A DNA stretch of 5,561 nt from Rhodospirillales bacterium (GCA_018971905.1 JAGWZS010000129.1:1-5561), one strand, 5' to 3'; counted from the stretch's first letter, positions 1 to 5,398 are shown. Numbers and translations are program-made. The notes: generated by a model from the letters alone, not told the origin.

Positions 1-57
1 TCCATGGTGGCGGTGAAAGTGGCGGAATCTGCGGTCATGCGCCGTATGCTTGCCTAG
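1..57 (+). CDS. 3' end of an unidentified upstream gene (partial)
   Basis: Frame 1 is open from the window edge to a TAG at 55-57 and encodes 18 residues ending in VMRRMLA. The codons end mostly in G or C, as in the neighbouring genes, which fits a real coding tail. It lies on the same strand as the following gene, 41 bases upstream of it, so the two may be co-transcribed. The fragment is too short to assign a family, and it could be a chance open frame. Confidence 0.4.
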   Translation, partial: SMVAVKVAESAVMRRMLA

Positions 58-88
58 TCCTGGCGGGAAGATCAACCGCGCGGTACAG

Positions 89-94
89 TATAAC
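89..94 (+). promoter_or_regulatory. Possible -10 box for the GNAT-NUDIX gene
   Basis: TATAAC lies just upstream of the ATG at 99. No good -35 hexamer is found at the expected distance (about 66-71 reads GGAAGA-like sequence). If it is used, the transcript would begin at about the ATG and be nearly leaderless, which would fit the lack of a Shine-Dalgarno. The call rests on one hexamer only. Confidence 0.15.
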
Positions 95-98
95 CCGT

Positions 99-1106
99 AT
101 GCCTGACCTCTTCGATTCGCTGATGCCCGAGGTTGCGCCGCCGCCCGGCCCGGTGCTGCGCACGCCGCGCCTGACCCTGCGCCCCTTGCACGGGGGCGAT
201 GCCGCTTTGTTTCATCGGTTAATTAACGACTGGGACATTTGCCGCCGCGTGCCGGACGCACCGTTTCCCTACCCGCAAGCACAGGCGCAGGGCTGGATTG
301 CCGCCGCCGCGCGGGACCGCGAAGCCGGCCGGGCCGAGCAGTTCGCGATTGAGGAGACGCTCACCGGTGCGCTGGCCGGCTGTGTGGGGCTGAAGCTCTC
401 CAAGGACCGCAAATCCGCTGAGTTGGGATATTGGGTCGGCCGGGCACATTGGCGCCAGGGCTATGCGCTGGAAGCCGTGCGCAGACTGGTGGAATGGGCC
501 TTCGCCAGCCTGCCCATCGCGCAGCTTCATGCGGTGGTGGCGGCGGACAACGATGGCTCGCTGGCGGTGCTGCGGCATTTGGGCTTTGAGCAGACCGGCA
601 AGGGCCACCGCGTGTTTTCCTGCCGCCCTGGCGAAAAGCTGCCGGTGAAGCATTTTTCCCTGGCGCGGGAGGCCGATGCCCCAAAAACCGTCGGCCAGGC
701 GCGCGAAGCCGCAACATTGCTGGTGGTGGCGGCGGCGCTGATCGACCCTCAAGGCCGGGTGCTGCTGGCCCGCCGGCCAGAGGGCAAGAAAATGGCGGGG
801 TTGTGGGAATTTCCCGGTGGCAAGCTGGAGGCTGGCGAAACGCCGGAGGCCGCGCTGGCGCGGGAGCTGCGCGAGGAGCTGGGGCTGGAGACCGACCCGA
901 AGGATTTCGCACCCTTCGTTTTTGCTTCCCATGCGTATGAGAGCTTCCATCTGCTGATGCCGGTGTTTCTCTGCCGCCGCTGGAAGGGCGAGCCGCGCGG
1001 CCGCGAGGGGCAGAAGTTGGCCTGGGTGGCACCGATGGATTTGGCGGAATACCCGATGCCCGCCGCCGATCGCCCGCTGATTCCCATGCTGCGAGATTTT
1101 CTATGA
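99..1106 (+). CDS. mutT: GNAT N-acetyltransferase fused to MutT-type NUDIX hydrolase
   Basis: This 335-residue cytoplasmic protein has two domains. Residues about 20-190 are a RimJ/RimL-like GNAT domain: it opens with LRTPRLTLRPL, carries the acetyl-CoA loop motif WRQGYALEA at 118-126, and has the late signature N151-x-x-S154 followed by LRHLGFEQTG at 158-167. Residues about 205-335 are a MutT-type NUDIX domain with a complete Nudix box (G241, E247, R255-E256, E259-E260, G262). It also has the GLWEFPGGK segment at 234-242 and a typical MutT ending (PMPAADRPLIPMLRDFL). Known MutT enzymes hydrolyse 8-oxo-dGTP to the monophosphate and so prevent A:T to C:G mutations. The acetyltransferase substrate cannot be told; RimJ/RimL relatives modify protein N-termini or small amines. 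No clear Shine-Dalgarno precedes the ATG at 99, and an in-frame ATG at 123 is an alternative start. The domain assignments are firm; the exact substrates are inferred. Confidence 0.93.
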   Translation: MPDLFDSLMPEVAPPPGPVLRTPRLTLRPLHGGDAALFHRLINDWDICRRVPDAPFPYPQAQAQGWIAAAARDREAGRAEQFAIEETLTGALAGCVGLKLSKDRKSAELGYWVGRAHWRQGYALEAVRRLVEWAFASLPIAQLHAVVAADNDGSLAVLRHLGFEQTGKGHRVFSCRPGEKLPVKHFSLAREADAPKTVGQAREAATLLVVAAALIDPQGRVLLARRPEGKKMAGLWEFPGGKLEAGETPEAALARELREELGLETDPKDFAPFVFASHAYESFHLLMPVFLCRRWKGEPRGREGQKLAWVAPMDLAEYPMPAADRPLIPMLRDFL

Positions 1107-1858
1107 GCAGTCCCACAGCCGCGATCCTGATTATCGGCAACGAAATACTCTCCGGCCGCACGCAGGATGTGAATGTGCAGTTCATCGCCCAGCGCCTGGG
1201 CGAGCTGGGAATAAAACTGCAGGAAGTACGGGTGGTGCCGGATGTGCCCAACCGAATCATAAGCGCGGTTAATGAATTGCGCGCTTCCTATAACATGGTT
1301 TTTACAACCGGCGGCATTGGGCCGACCCATGACGACATCACCAGCGAATGCATCGCCGCGGCGTTTGGCGTGCCGTGGGAGCTGCATGAGGAAACCGACC
1401 GCGAGATGAAGGCGAAGATGGGCGAGCGCTATAACGCCGCCCGCCAGCGCATGGCCACCATGCCGCGCGGGGCCGTGCCCATCCGCAACGAGGCGTCTAT
1501 CGCGCCCGGCTTTTCCATCGGTAATGTGCATGTAATGGCCGGGGTGCCGCGGATCATGCAGTCCATGATGTTGGCGCTGGAGCCCAGCCTGCCGCGCGGT
1601 GCACGGATTGAGATGCGGGCCGTGCACGGGATGGGGGTAATGGAAGGGGCGATCGCCGAGGGGCTTGAGGCCATTCAGGCGCGGTTTCCGGCACTTGACC
1701 TTGGCAGTTACCCGTTCAAGCGCGACGGCGCCTGGGGTGTGGCGCTGGTGGCCAAGGGCACGGATGTGCCGGCCATCGAGGAAGCCACCAGGCAGGCGAC
1801 GGAGCTGATCGCCGCGCAAGGGGTGGAGCCGGTGCAGGGCGAACCGCCTGGGGCGTGA
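1103..1858 (+). CDS. Short CinA-type protein (MoaB/MogA-like molybdopterin-binding domain)
   Basis: This 251-residue protein belongs to the family annotated as competence/damage-inducible protein A or molybdopterin-binding protein. The N-terminal MoCF/MogA-like fold is marked by AILIIGNEILSGRTQDVN at 7-24 and the signature TTGGIGPTHDDITSE at 68-82. It also has ASIAPGFSIGNVHVMAGVPRIM in the second half of the domain. It lacks the C-terminal PncC-type deamidase domain of full-length CinA (about 400 residues), so it is the short class common in alphaproteobacteria. MogA/MoeA relatives bind molybdopterin; full-length CinA proteins act on pyridine-nucleotide by-products such as ADP-ribose, and the substrate of the short class is not clear. 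The ATG overlaps the TGA of the upstream gene (ATGA, 1103-1106) and has no strong Shine-Dalgarno of its own, so translation is probably coupled. The short, Gly/Pro-rich C-terminus ends at the TGA at 1856-1858. Confidence 0.9.
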   Translation: MSSPTAAILIIGNEILSGRTQDVNVQFIAQRLGELGIKLQEVRVVPDVPNRIISAVNELRASYNMVFTTGGIGPTHDDITSECIAAAFGVPWELHEETDREMKAKMGERYNAARQRMATMPRGAVPIRNEASIAPGFSIGNVHVMAGVPRIMQSMMLALEPSLPRGARIEMRAVHGMGVMEGAIAEGLEAIQARFPALDLGSYPFKRDGAWGVALVAKGTDVPAIEEATRQATELIAAQGVEPVQGEPPGA

Positions 1859-2053
1859 TGGCGCGCGGGCCGAGATAGAGGTGGTATGAGACCCATGGCG
1901 GCTATAGGCCGGCGAGGGATGATATCTGAAGAACGGACGTTTGGCGTCGCCCAGTGTCGGCAGTTTCGCGCCCGATATGGTCATTCGCGGGGTTGGGGAC
2001 ATTGCCCGAAAGCGGCCGCTCATCACAAAAACGGAAAGAAATGTGTCGCCGGT

Positions 2054-2086
2054 TTTGTCGCGGGTGGAGTGGAAATTTGCGACAAA
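2054..2086. repeat. Inverted repeat, site A (TTTGTCGC-N17-GCGACAAA)
   Basis: The arms TTTGTCGC (2054-2061) and GCGACAAA (2079-2086) are perfect 8-base complements separated by 17 bases. Arms and overall length (33) nearly match the right-hand site at 4128-4159 (32), but the inner arm bases (ATAA / TTAT there) are not kept. It may be a decayed copy of the same kind of site. Confidence 0.5.
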
Positions 2087-2140
2087 TACGCACGACAAAT
2101 AAATGCAAATAAAAACAATAGATTGTGCTTCAGGGTGCGT

Positions 2141-2168
2141 TGTCGCGTAAGTTGCAAGTTACGCGACA
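2141..2168. repeat. Inverted repeat, site B, left flank of toxin-immunity unit
   Basis: A perfect 10-base inverted repeat, TGTCGCGTAA (2141-2150) and TTACGCGACA (2159-2168), is separated by the 8-base spacer GTTGCAAG. The arms differ from those of the right-hand site at one position in each half (GTAA in place of ATAA). The plan (inverted arms of 10-12 bases around 8 bases) is that of tyrosine-recombinase core sites, but an operator or a transcript hairpin is possible. No T run follows on either strand, so it is not a standard intrinsic terminator. It lies 98 bases beyond the stop of the immunity gene. Confidence 0.65.
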
Positions 2169-2266
2169 GTTCTGTGACCAAGTAAGGGGAAAATCGTCCG
2201 GGCCAAGGAGCTGGATCATGTCTGCTTGTCCTGGTGTTAACGTCCTTGCGAGACCGGCCCAACTAT

Positions 2267-2689
2267 TTATTTTCGAGACGCATAAGAAAACACGAGTGAT
2301 CCGGAAGAGTTCTGCGGATCAAAATGGACGGAAAGCTGTCCCCAAGGGAAATCAGCAGGAAGCAACCGGTTCAATCGAAGTTCGATGGATGCCTTCAAGG
2401 CATGGGTCCGGGTTTCTTCTTCCTGGGTGTTTAAGGTGTTCCAAGATGTGGCGGTAGTAGGTAGATTCAGGTTGATCTGGTCTAGCAATCCATTGGTGAA
2501 AAACAAGATTGCTGTCCATTCTCGCTCCTCAAAACTCAATTTTGACAATTTATATGAGCGATGAGGTCCATTATGTGTATATGGTACAGCTTTGCTGCCC
2601 GCTTCACTTGCCAGAAAAGCGGTTTCTGTCAGATCTGGGGTAATCACCTCAGAAGCGGACACAGGGATGATACCTGATTCAAATGTCAT
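2267..2689 (-). CDS. Probable immunity protein for the adjacent toxin
   Basis: A 140-residue protein without a signal peptide or membrane segment, so it is probably cytoplasmic. I do not recognise a named family. The central segment (EREWTAILFFTNGLLDQINL, 55-74) looks like a beta strand plus helix. It is followed by SWNTLNTQEEETR (82-94), a helix, and a C-terminal PWGQLSVHFDPQNSSGSLVFSY (115-136) that reads as a beta hairpin around a conserved-looking WG and DP. Small single-domain proteins with this PWG...DP...Y ending are often seen next to toxin genes, by recollection of general pattern. The ATG overlaps the stop of the toxin gene (ATGA, 2686-2689) and has no Shine-Dalgarno of its own, so it is probably made by translational coupling. 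This gene is AT-rich compared with the window (2521-2580 is 37% G+C by count), which suggests transfer. The immunity role is inferred from position, size and coupling only. Confidence 0.65.
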   Translation of the reverse strand: MTFESGIIPVSASEVITPDLTETAFLASEAGSKAVPYTHNGPHRSYKLSKLSFEEREWTAILFFTNGLLDQINLNLPTTATSWNTLNTQEEETRTHALKASIELRLNRLLPADFPWGQLSVHFDPQNSSGSLVFSYASRK

Positions 2690-3987
2690 GGCTTCAATGG
2701 TACCGAAAAAAGAGGATTCAACACAGTACTATAATTCGGGATGAAAAGTTGTTGGGCGCCCCCAGCGCTTATTTGAGAGTTGGCAAGAGCGGTGGAGGTG
2801 GCTGCGGGGGTATCTTCGGTGACTTCGTAGGCGGTCATTCCGGGACGAAAGCCCAAATCAGGATGCGGTGCGACCTGTAACGAGCTGAACAAATTTGATT
2901 GCGAATTGCCGGAAGCTTGCACGGCTTCTTCCGTCGTATAGAAATTGCTTTGTCCAGGTGTGCCGCCATACACGACTGTGCCCTTCTTCAGCGTGATGTT
3001 TTGCCAGTCATCAACCTGCGGATATTTCCCGCCTCCTGATTGCCACGCTTTGGCCTGTTCTGCGGGAGATAAAGTGGCAGGGGGGTCTGGAGCAGTAGCG
3101 GCAGGGGCGGCTGGTTTTGTTGCGGGCTCAGGCTTTTCCATCGCCTTCGGTCCGGTCGAATTCTCCACCTTCACCCGGTCTGCCAGTTTCTTCAAAAACA
3201 GCGTTACCCCCAGCACCACCAGTGCGCTGGCGGCCTCTTGGGCCGCCTGGGCGATATCGGCCAGACTTTTTGCCCGGGCGGCGCTGATCACCGCTTCCAC
3301 AAGGCCGCGCGTGGCAACCAGCCCGGCCCAGCCATACATGGCCCAGGCCAGGCCGGTCAGTATGGCATCGACAACGGCATCGGCTACAGGGGCCGCCTGC
3401 ACGGCTGCGACCAACACGAAAAACCCGGCCAGCAGTGCGAGATTCTCGGGCGTAAGAAATGCCTCGAACTGCGCCTTGGCGGCACCGGAGAGATGCTTTG
3501 GCACGGCCTCAAACATGACTGTGATTTTATGCCGGATGCTCCACTGCGCCACAGCCTGCCCTGCCGGGGTCAGCACCGGTGTCACTTCCGCCGGGCTCAT
3601 GGCCGCATTGCCCAGCTCCCACTCATCCGGGAGCCAGAATGCCGCGAGCCAGCCGTCTCTTACCTGTGCCTGGAGCCAGGCAACCATCTGCGGATCACGC
3701 AGCTGGGAAGCGCCACCATGCTGCGTATCATTATAGAAATCGCGGATCGCCCAGACCGTATCCCAATCCGCCGGATTCAGCCTGGACAGCTGGTACGCGC
3801 CTATCCCCTCCGCCATGCGCCCATGCGGATTGATCTGGAACCGCTCCAAGGCACGGGTGGTGGAACTTTGCGGTAGGACCAGCAGAGTGCCAGTGTGAAG
3901 CCGGAGGGCGCGCCATGGATGCGGCGGGTGAAAATACAGGCGGTCCCGCTTCTGAGTCTGCTGGCCCCTTATGATGGCTTCGCTCAC
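2686..3987 (-). CDS. Polymorphic-toxin-like protein with C-terminal TNT/ART-like domain
   Basis: This 433-residue protein has a modular toxin layout. Residues 1-160 form a soluble N-terminal region with no signal peptide, rich in Trp and aromatic residues (IGAYQLSRLNPADWDTVWAI at 62-81). Residues about 182-267 hold hydrophobic, Ala-rich helices (about 182-200, 203-226, 252-267) that could insert into a membrane. A Pro/Ala-rich linker covers about 278-306. Residues about 307-433 are a compact C-terminal domain: KGTVVYGG (335-342), GQSNFYTTEEAV (345-356), LGFRPGMTAYEV (378-389) and AGGAQQLFIPNY (408-419). This order (Gly-Thr start, G-x-FYT, YEV strand, Gly-Gly-x-Gln near the end) resembles TNT-type NAD glycohydrolases and related ADP-ribosyltransferase folds, with Q412 as the possible counterpart of the TNT catalytic Gln. 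NAD-directed activity is therefore possible but unproven. No VgrG, PAAR, Rhs or two-partner secretion gene is nearby. The start is GTG (3985-3987) with only a weak AGGCG upstream; no clear promoter is visible. G+C is high in the N-terminal half and falls across the linker. Confidence 0.75.
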   Translation of the reverse strand: MSEAIIRGQQTQKRDRLYFHPPHPWRALRLHTGTLLVLPQSSTTRALERFQINPHGRMAEGIGAYQLSRLNPADWDTVWAIRDFYNDTQHGGASQLRDPQMVAWLQAQVRDGWLAAFWLPDEWELGNAAMSPAEVTPVLTPAGQAVAQWSIRHKITVMFEAVPKHLSGAAKAQFEAFLTPENLALLAGFFVLVAAVQAAPVADAVVDAILTGLAWAMYGWAGLVATRGLVEAVISAARAKSLADIAQAAQEAASALVVLGVTLFLKKLADRVKVENSTGPKAMEKPEPATKPAAPAATAPDPPATLSPAEQAKAWQSGGGKYPQVDDWQNITLKKGTVVYGGTPGQSNFYTTEEAVQASGNSQSNLFSSLQVAPHPDLGFRPGMTAYEVTEDTPAATSTALANSQISAGGAQQLFIPNYSTVLNPLFSVPLKP

Positions 3988-4241
3988 AATACGCGCCTAG
4001 CATGGGGTGGAATGACTCTCAACCCGCGAGGACAGAATCGCCGCAACGCTCAATTCTTGGTTGCTGAAGTCTCTCTTCGCGTTGTTTAGCGTCGTTTCAA
4101 CGCCACTCAGGTCTCTACCGAAAACGATTTGTCGCATAACTCAGGATTTATGCGACAAAGCAGACGGTAGCCGACGGACCAGTTGCAATGGCGGCTTTAT
4201 GACAATGCCGCTCCAAACCCGCCCTTCTGTTTTTTGCCCCC
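3988..4241. other. Intergenic region upstream of toxin gene and downstream of DUF1345 gene
   Basis: This 254-base stretch separates the toxin gene start from the end of the DUF1345 gene, both on the - strand. Any promoter for the toxin unit should lie here. TTGAAA (complement of 4095-4100) could be a -35, but no matching -10 follows at 16-18 bases. The one striking element is the long inverted repeat at 4128-4159. A weak GCGGC/GCCGC hairpin at 4191-4211 has no T run. Confidence 0.6.
4128..4159. repeat. Perfect 12-base inverted repeat, site C, right flank of toxin-immunity unit
   Basis: TTTGTCGCATAA (4128-4139) and TTATGCGACAAA (4148-4159) are exact complements around the 8-base spacer CTCAGGAT. 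The 12-8-12 plan matches that of tyrosine-recombinase core sites (loxP is 13-8-13, E. coli dif is 11-6-11). The inner half CGCATAA...TTATG is like the inner bases of the E. coli dif arms. Site B on the other side of the toxin-immunity unit shares the arms but not the spacer. It could instead be an operator 140 bases upstream of the toxin start. No T run follows on either strand. Confidence 0.75.
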
Positions 4242-4916
4242 CTACAGCAGCCCTGCAGCGATATTCACCGACAGCGCCAGAATGACGGTGTTGAACAAAA
4301 AACCGATCAGCCCTTGCACTGTCGCCAGCCGCCGCAGTTTTTTTGAGGTGACGTTGCAGTCCGACACCTGGAAGGTCATGCCGAGGACAAAGGAGAAATA
4401 TACGAAATCCAGGTAATCCGGCCGTTCATCCTTTGGGAATTCGATGCCACCATCTACATTTTCCCTGCCCATATCGTATGAGTAATATTCATGCGCATAA
4501 CGGTAAGCGAAGGTGAGATGCGTGACGGCCCAGGAAAGGGTGAGGGTGACCACAACGAAAGCGAGATAGGCGCCGGTGAAATGCGCTTTCTGGTTGGCGG
4601 CGTGGGAGAACAGGAACAGCGAGACGAAGCTCATCGCAGCGCCCAGCAGCGTGAGGGTGAACACCGTCCATTCGCCTTCCTGGTGGGATTTCGCGTCCAG
4701 GCTGATGTCTCTGTTTTCGGTGAGGAAGAACATCGTCAGCGTGACGGCCAGATAAAGCAGGCTGCCGATATCCCAGGCCGCGACAGACCGGATCGCCGGG
4801 TTTTTCACCGCGAACATCAACACCCAGGCCAGTGCGCCCACGCCATAACAGATGGTGAAATACGGCCTGGCGCGCAGAATCCGGTATAGCCGGAGGACAA
4901 GGGCGGGGAGTGGCAA
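4242..4916 (-). CDS. DUF1345 family integral membrane protein
   Basis: This 224-residue inner-membrane protein has about six hydrophobic segments (roughly 21-37, 47-66, 84-104, 113-135, 169-185, 199-221). The most telling part is the C-terminal half: GGIEFPKDERPDYLDFVYFS (156-175), then GMTFQVSDCNVTS (179-191), and a final helix NTVILALSVNIAAGLL (209-224). These match the DUF1345 pattern closely, and the length is usual for the family. The function of DUF1345 is unknown; the PDYLDF...TFQVSD region sits where related ion-channel-like folds carry a pore segment, but that is speculation. The start is a TTG (4914-4916), placed 5 bases after the TAG of the cupin gene. The sequence AAAGGTAGG, which contains that TAG, could serve as its ribosome binding site. 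An ATG start in this frame would remove the first transmembrane segment. Confidence 0.9.
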   Translation of the reverse strand: MPLPALVLRLYRILRARPYFTICYGVGALAWVLMFAVKNPAIRSVAAWDIGSLLYLAVTLTMFFLTENRDISLDAKSHQEGEWTVFTLTLLGAAMSFVSLFLFSHAANQKAHFTGAYLAFVVVTLTLSWAVTHLTFAYRYAHEYYSYDMGRENVDGGIEFPKDERPDYLDFVYFSFVLGMTFQVSDCNVTSKKLRRLATVQGLIGFLFNTVILALSVNIAAGLL

Positions 4917-4921
4917 GAAAC

Positions 4922-5248
4922 CTACCTTTCCAGCGCCGCCAAAGCCGGGGAGAGCTTCTTCACCTCGATCTCGATGAAGGCCATGGGGGCTGTGCCGCCA
5001 TTGCGGATATCATGCTGCGCCCCGGCATCGCGGACGTAGCTGTCGCCAACCTTGCGGGTTATGGTGGTGATTTTTTCGCCGTCATGCACTTCCTGCACCG
5101 CATCCGTCAGCATCACCACGTAATAGGGCCAACCATGGGTGTGCCAGCCGGTGACCGCACCCGGCTCGAAATCCCAGCGGGTGATCCGCACCTCCGCGTC
5201 ATCCTGCTGCACGGTGGGGGTGGCGGGAAGGGTGCAGGCGAAGGCCAT
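4922..5248 (-). CDS. Small single-domain cupin protein
   Basis: A 108-residue protein forming one cupin barrel, probably cytoplasmic. Cupin motif 1 is G30-x5-H36-x-H38 (GWHTHGWPYYVVML at 34-47) and motif 2 is G68-x5-D-x-G76-x2-H79-x3-N83. The three His metal ligands are present, but the usual Glu of motif 1 is a Tyr (Y42) here, a variant seen in the HTH/HRH...YVVV type of small cupin. The ATG at 5246-5248 has a good Shine-Dalgarno, GAGGTGA (complement of 5253-5259). It is the first gene of a two-gene operon with the DUF1345 gene and is divergent from fusA. A substrate cannot be deduced; such cupins may be metal-dependent enzymes or sensors. Confidence 0.88.
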   Translation of the reverse strand: MAFACTLPATPTVQQDDAEVRITRWDFEPGAVTGWHTHGWPYYVVMLTDAVQEVHDGEKITTITRKVGDSYVRDAGAQHDIRNGGTAPMAFIEIEVKKLSPALAALER

Positions 5249-5252
5249 GGAA

Positions 5253-5259
5253 TCACCTC
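5253..5259 (-). promoter_or_regulatory. Ribosome binding site of the cupin gene
   Basis: GAGGTGA reads on the - strand 4 bases before the ATG at 5248, counting the bases between. It is the best Shine-Dalgarno among the - strand genes and supports this start. Confidence 0.7.
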
Positions 5260-5290
5260 GTTGTTATATGCCGTGGCAGATGTAACACGC

Positions 5291-5304
5291 TTCAAGCGCT
5301 TGAA
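5291..5304. promoter_or_regulatory. Perfect 14-base palindrome, possible operator
   Basis: TTCAAGCGCTTGAA is its own complement without mismatch. It sits between divergent genes, 42 bases upstream of the cupin ATG, where a dimeric repressor or activator could bind. No regulator gene is in the window. A chance palindrome cannot be excluded. Confidence 0.4.
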
Positions 5305-5323
5305 AAGCCTAAACGGGAGGGGG

Positions 5324-5345
5324 GATGGCATGCTAATCTGCCATC
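5324..5345. repeat. Short inverted repeat in fusA upstream region
   Basis: GATGGCA (5324-5330) and TGCCATC (5339-5345) are exact complements around 8 bases. No T run follows on either strand, so it is not an intrinsic terminator. It could be a leader hairpin or an operator. Confidence 0.3.
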
Positions 5346-5364
5346 TGCGGGCTTGCCAAACGCC

Positions 5365-5398
5365 CCGCGCTGCCGCAAAAGCCGGGCGAACAGCGCGG
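5365..5398 (+). repeat. GC-rich inverted repeat in the probable fusA leader
   Basis: CCGCGCTG (5365-5372) pairs exactly with CAGCGCGG (5391-5398), leaving an 18-base loop. If fusA transcription starts upstream, this gives a stable hairpin in the leader, 56 bases before the start codon. A role in translation or stability control is possible but not shown. Confidence 0.3.

Larger units (their letters stand above)
1859..2266. other. Intergenic region with AT-rich patch and clustered inverted repeats
   Basis: This 408-base gap lies between two convergent units. The first part (to about 2040) is GC-rich, without a convincing gene or a hairpin followed by a T run. From about 2085 to 2160 the DNA becomes AT-rich (2101-2160 is 38% G+C by count). 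TGTCGC or its complement GCGACA occurs repeatedly: TGTCGC at 2044-2049, TTTGTCGC at 2054-2061, GCGACAAA at 2079-2086, CGACAAA at 2093-2099, TTGTCGCG at 2140-2147 and GCGACA at 2163-2168. Some of these form the two dyads listed separately. Small open frames here resemble no protein I know. Confidence 0.7.

Noticed and set aside
219..950. Long - strand open frames opposite the GNAT-NUDIX and CinA-type genes
   Set aside because: They are by-products of high G+C on the opposite strand; their products are rich in Pro, Arg and His without domain features, while the + strand frames carry full family motifs.
2141..2168. Site B as an intrinsic terminator of the toxin or CinA-type unit
   Set aside because: The stem is good, but the flanking bases on both sides lack a T run in the reading direction, and the related site C lies upstream of the toxin gene, where a terminator would make little sense.
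1886..2185. Open frame of 99 codons on the + strand preceded by a GAGGTGG
   Set aside because: The product is low in hydrophobic structure, rich in Arg, Cys and Lys, and resembles no protein. It runs through the AT-rich patch and the inverted repeats, so it is unlikely to be coding.
3731..4003. ATG-started open frame on the - strand overlapping the toxin start
   Set aside because: It is out of frame with the toxin gene, and its product reads as Pro/Ala/His-rich shadow sequence. The GTG-started toxin frame has sensible protein character over the same bases.
2128..4159. The repeated dyads as a CRISPR array
   Set aside because: There are only three sites, unequally spaced, two near each other and one almost 2 kb away, each palindromic with an internal spacer. 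No regular repeat-spacer pattern exists.
4191..4211. GCGGC/GCCGC hairpin as terminator of the DUF1345 gene
   Set aside because: The stem is only 5 bases and no T run follows it on the - strand.
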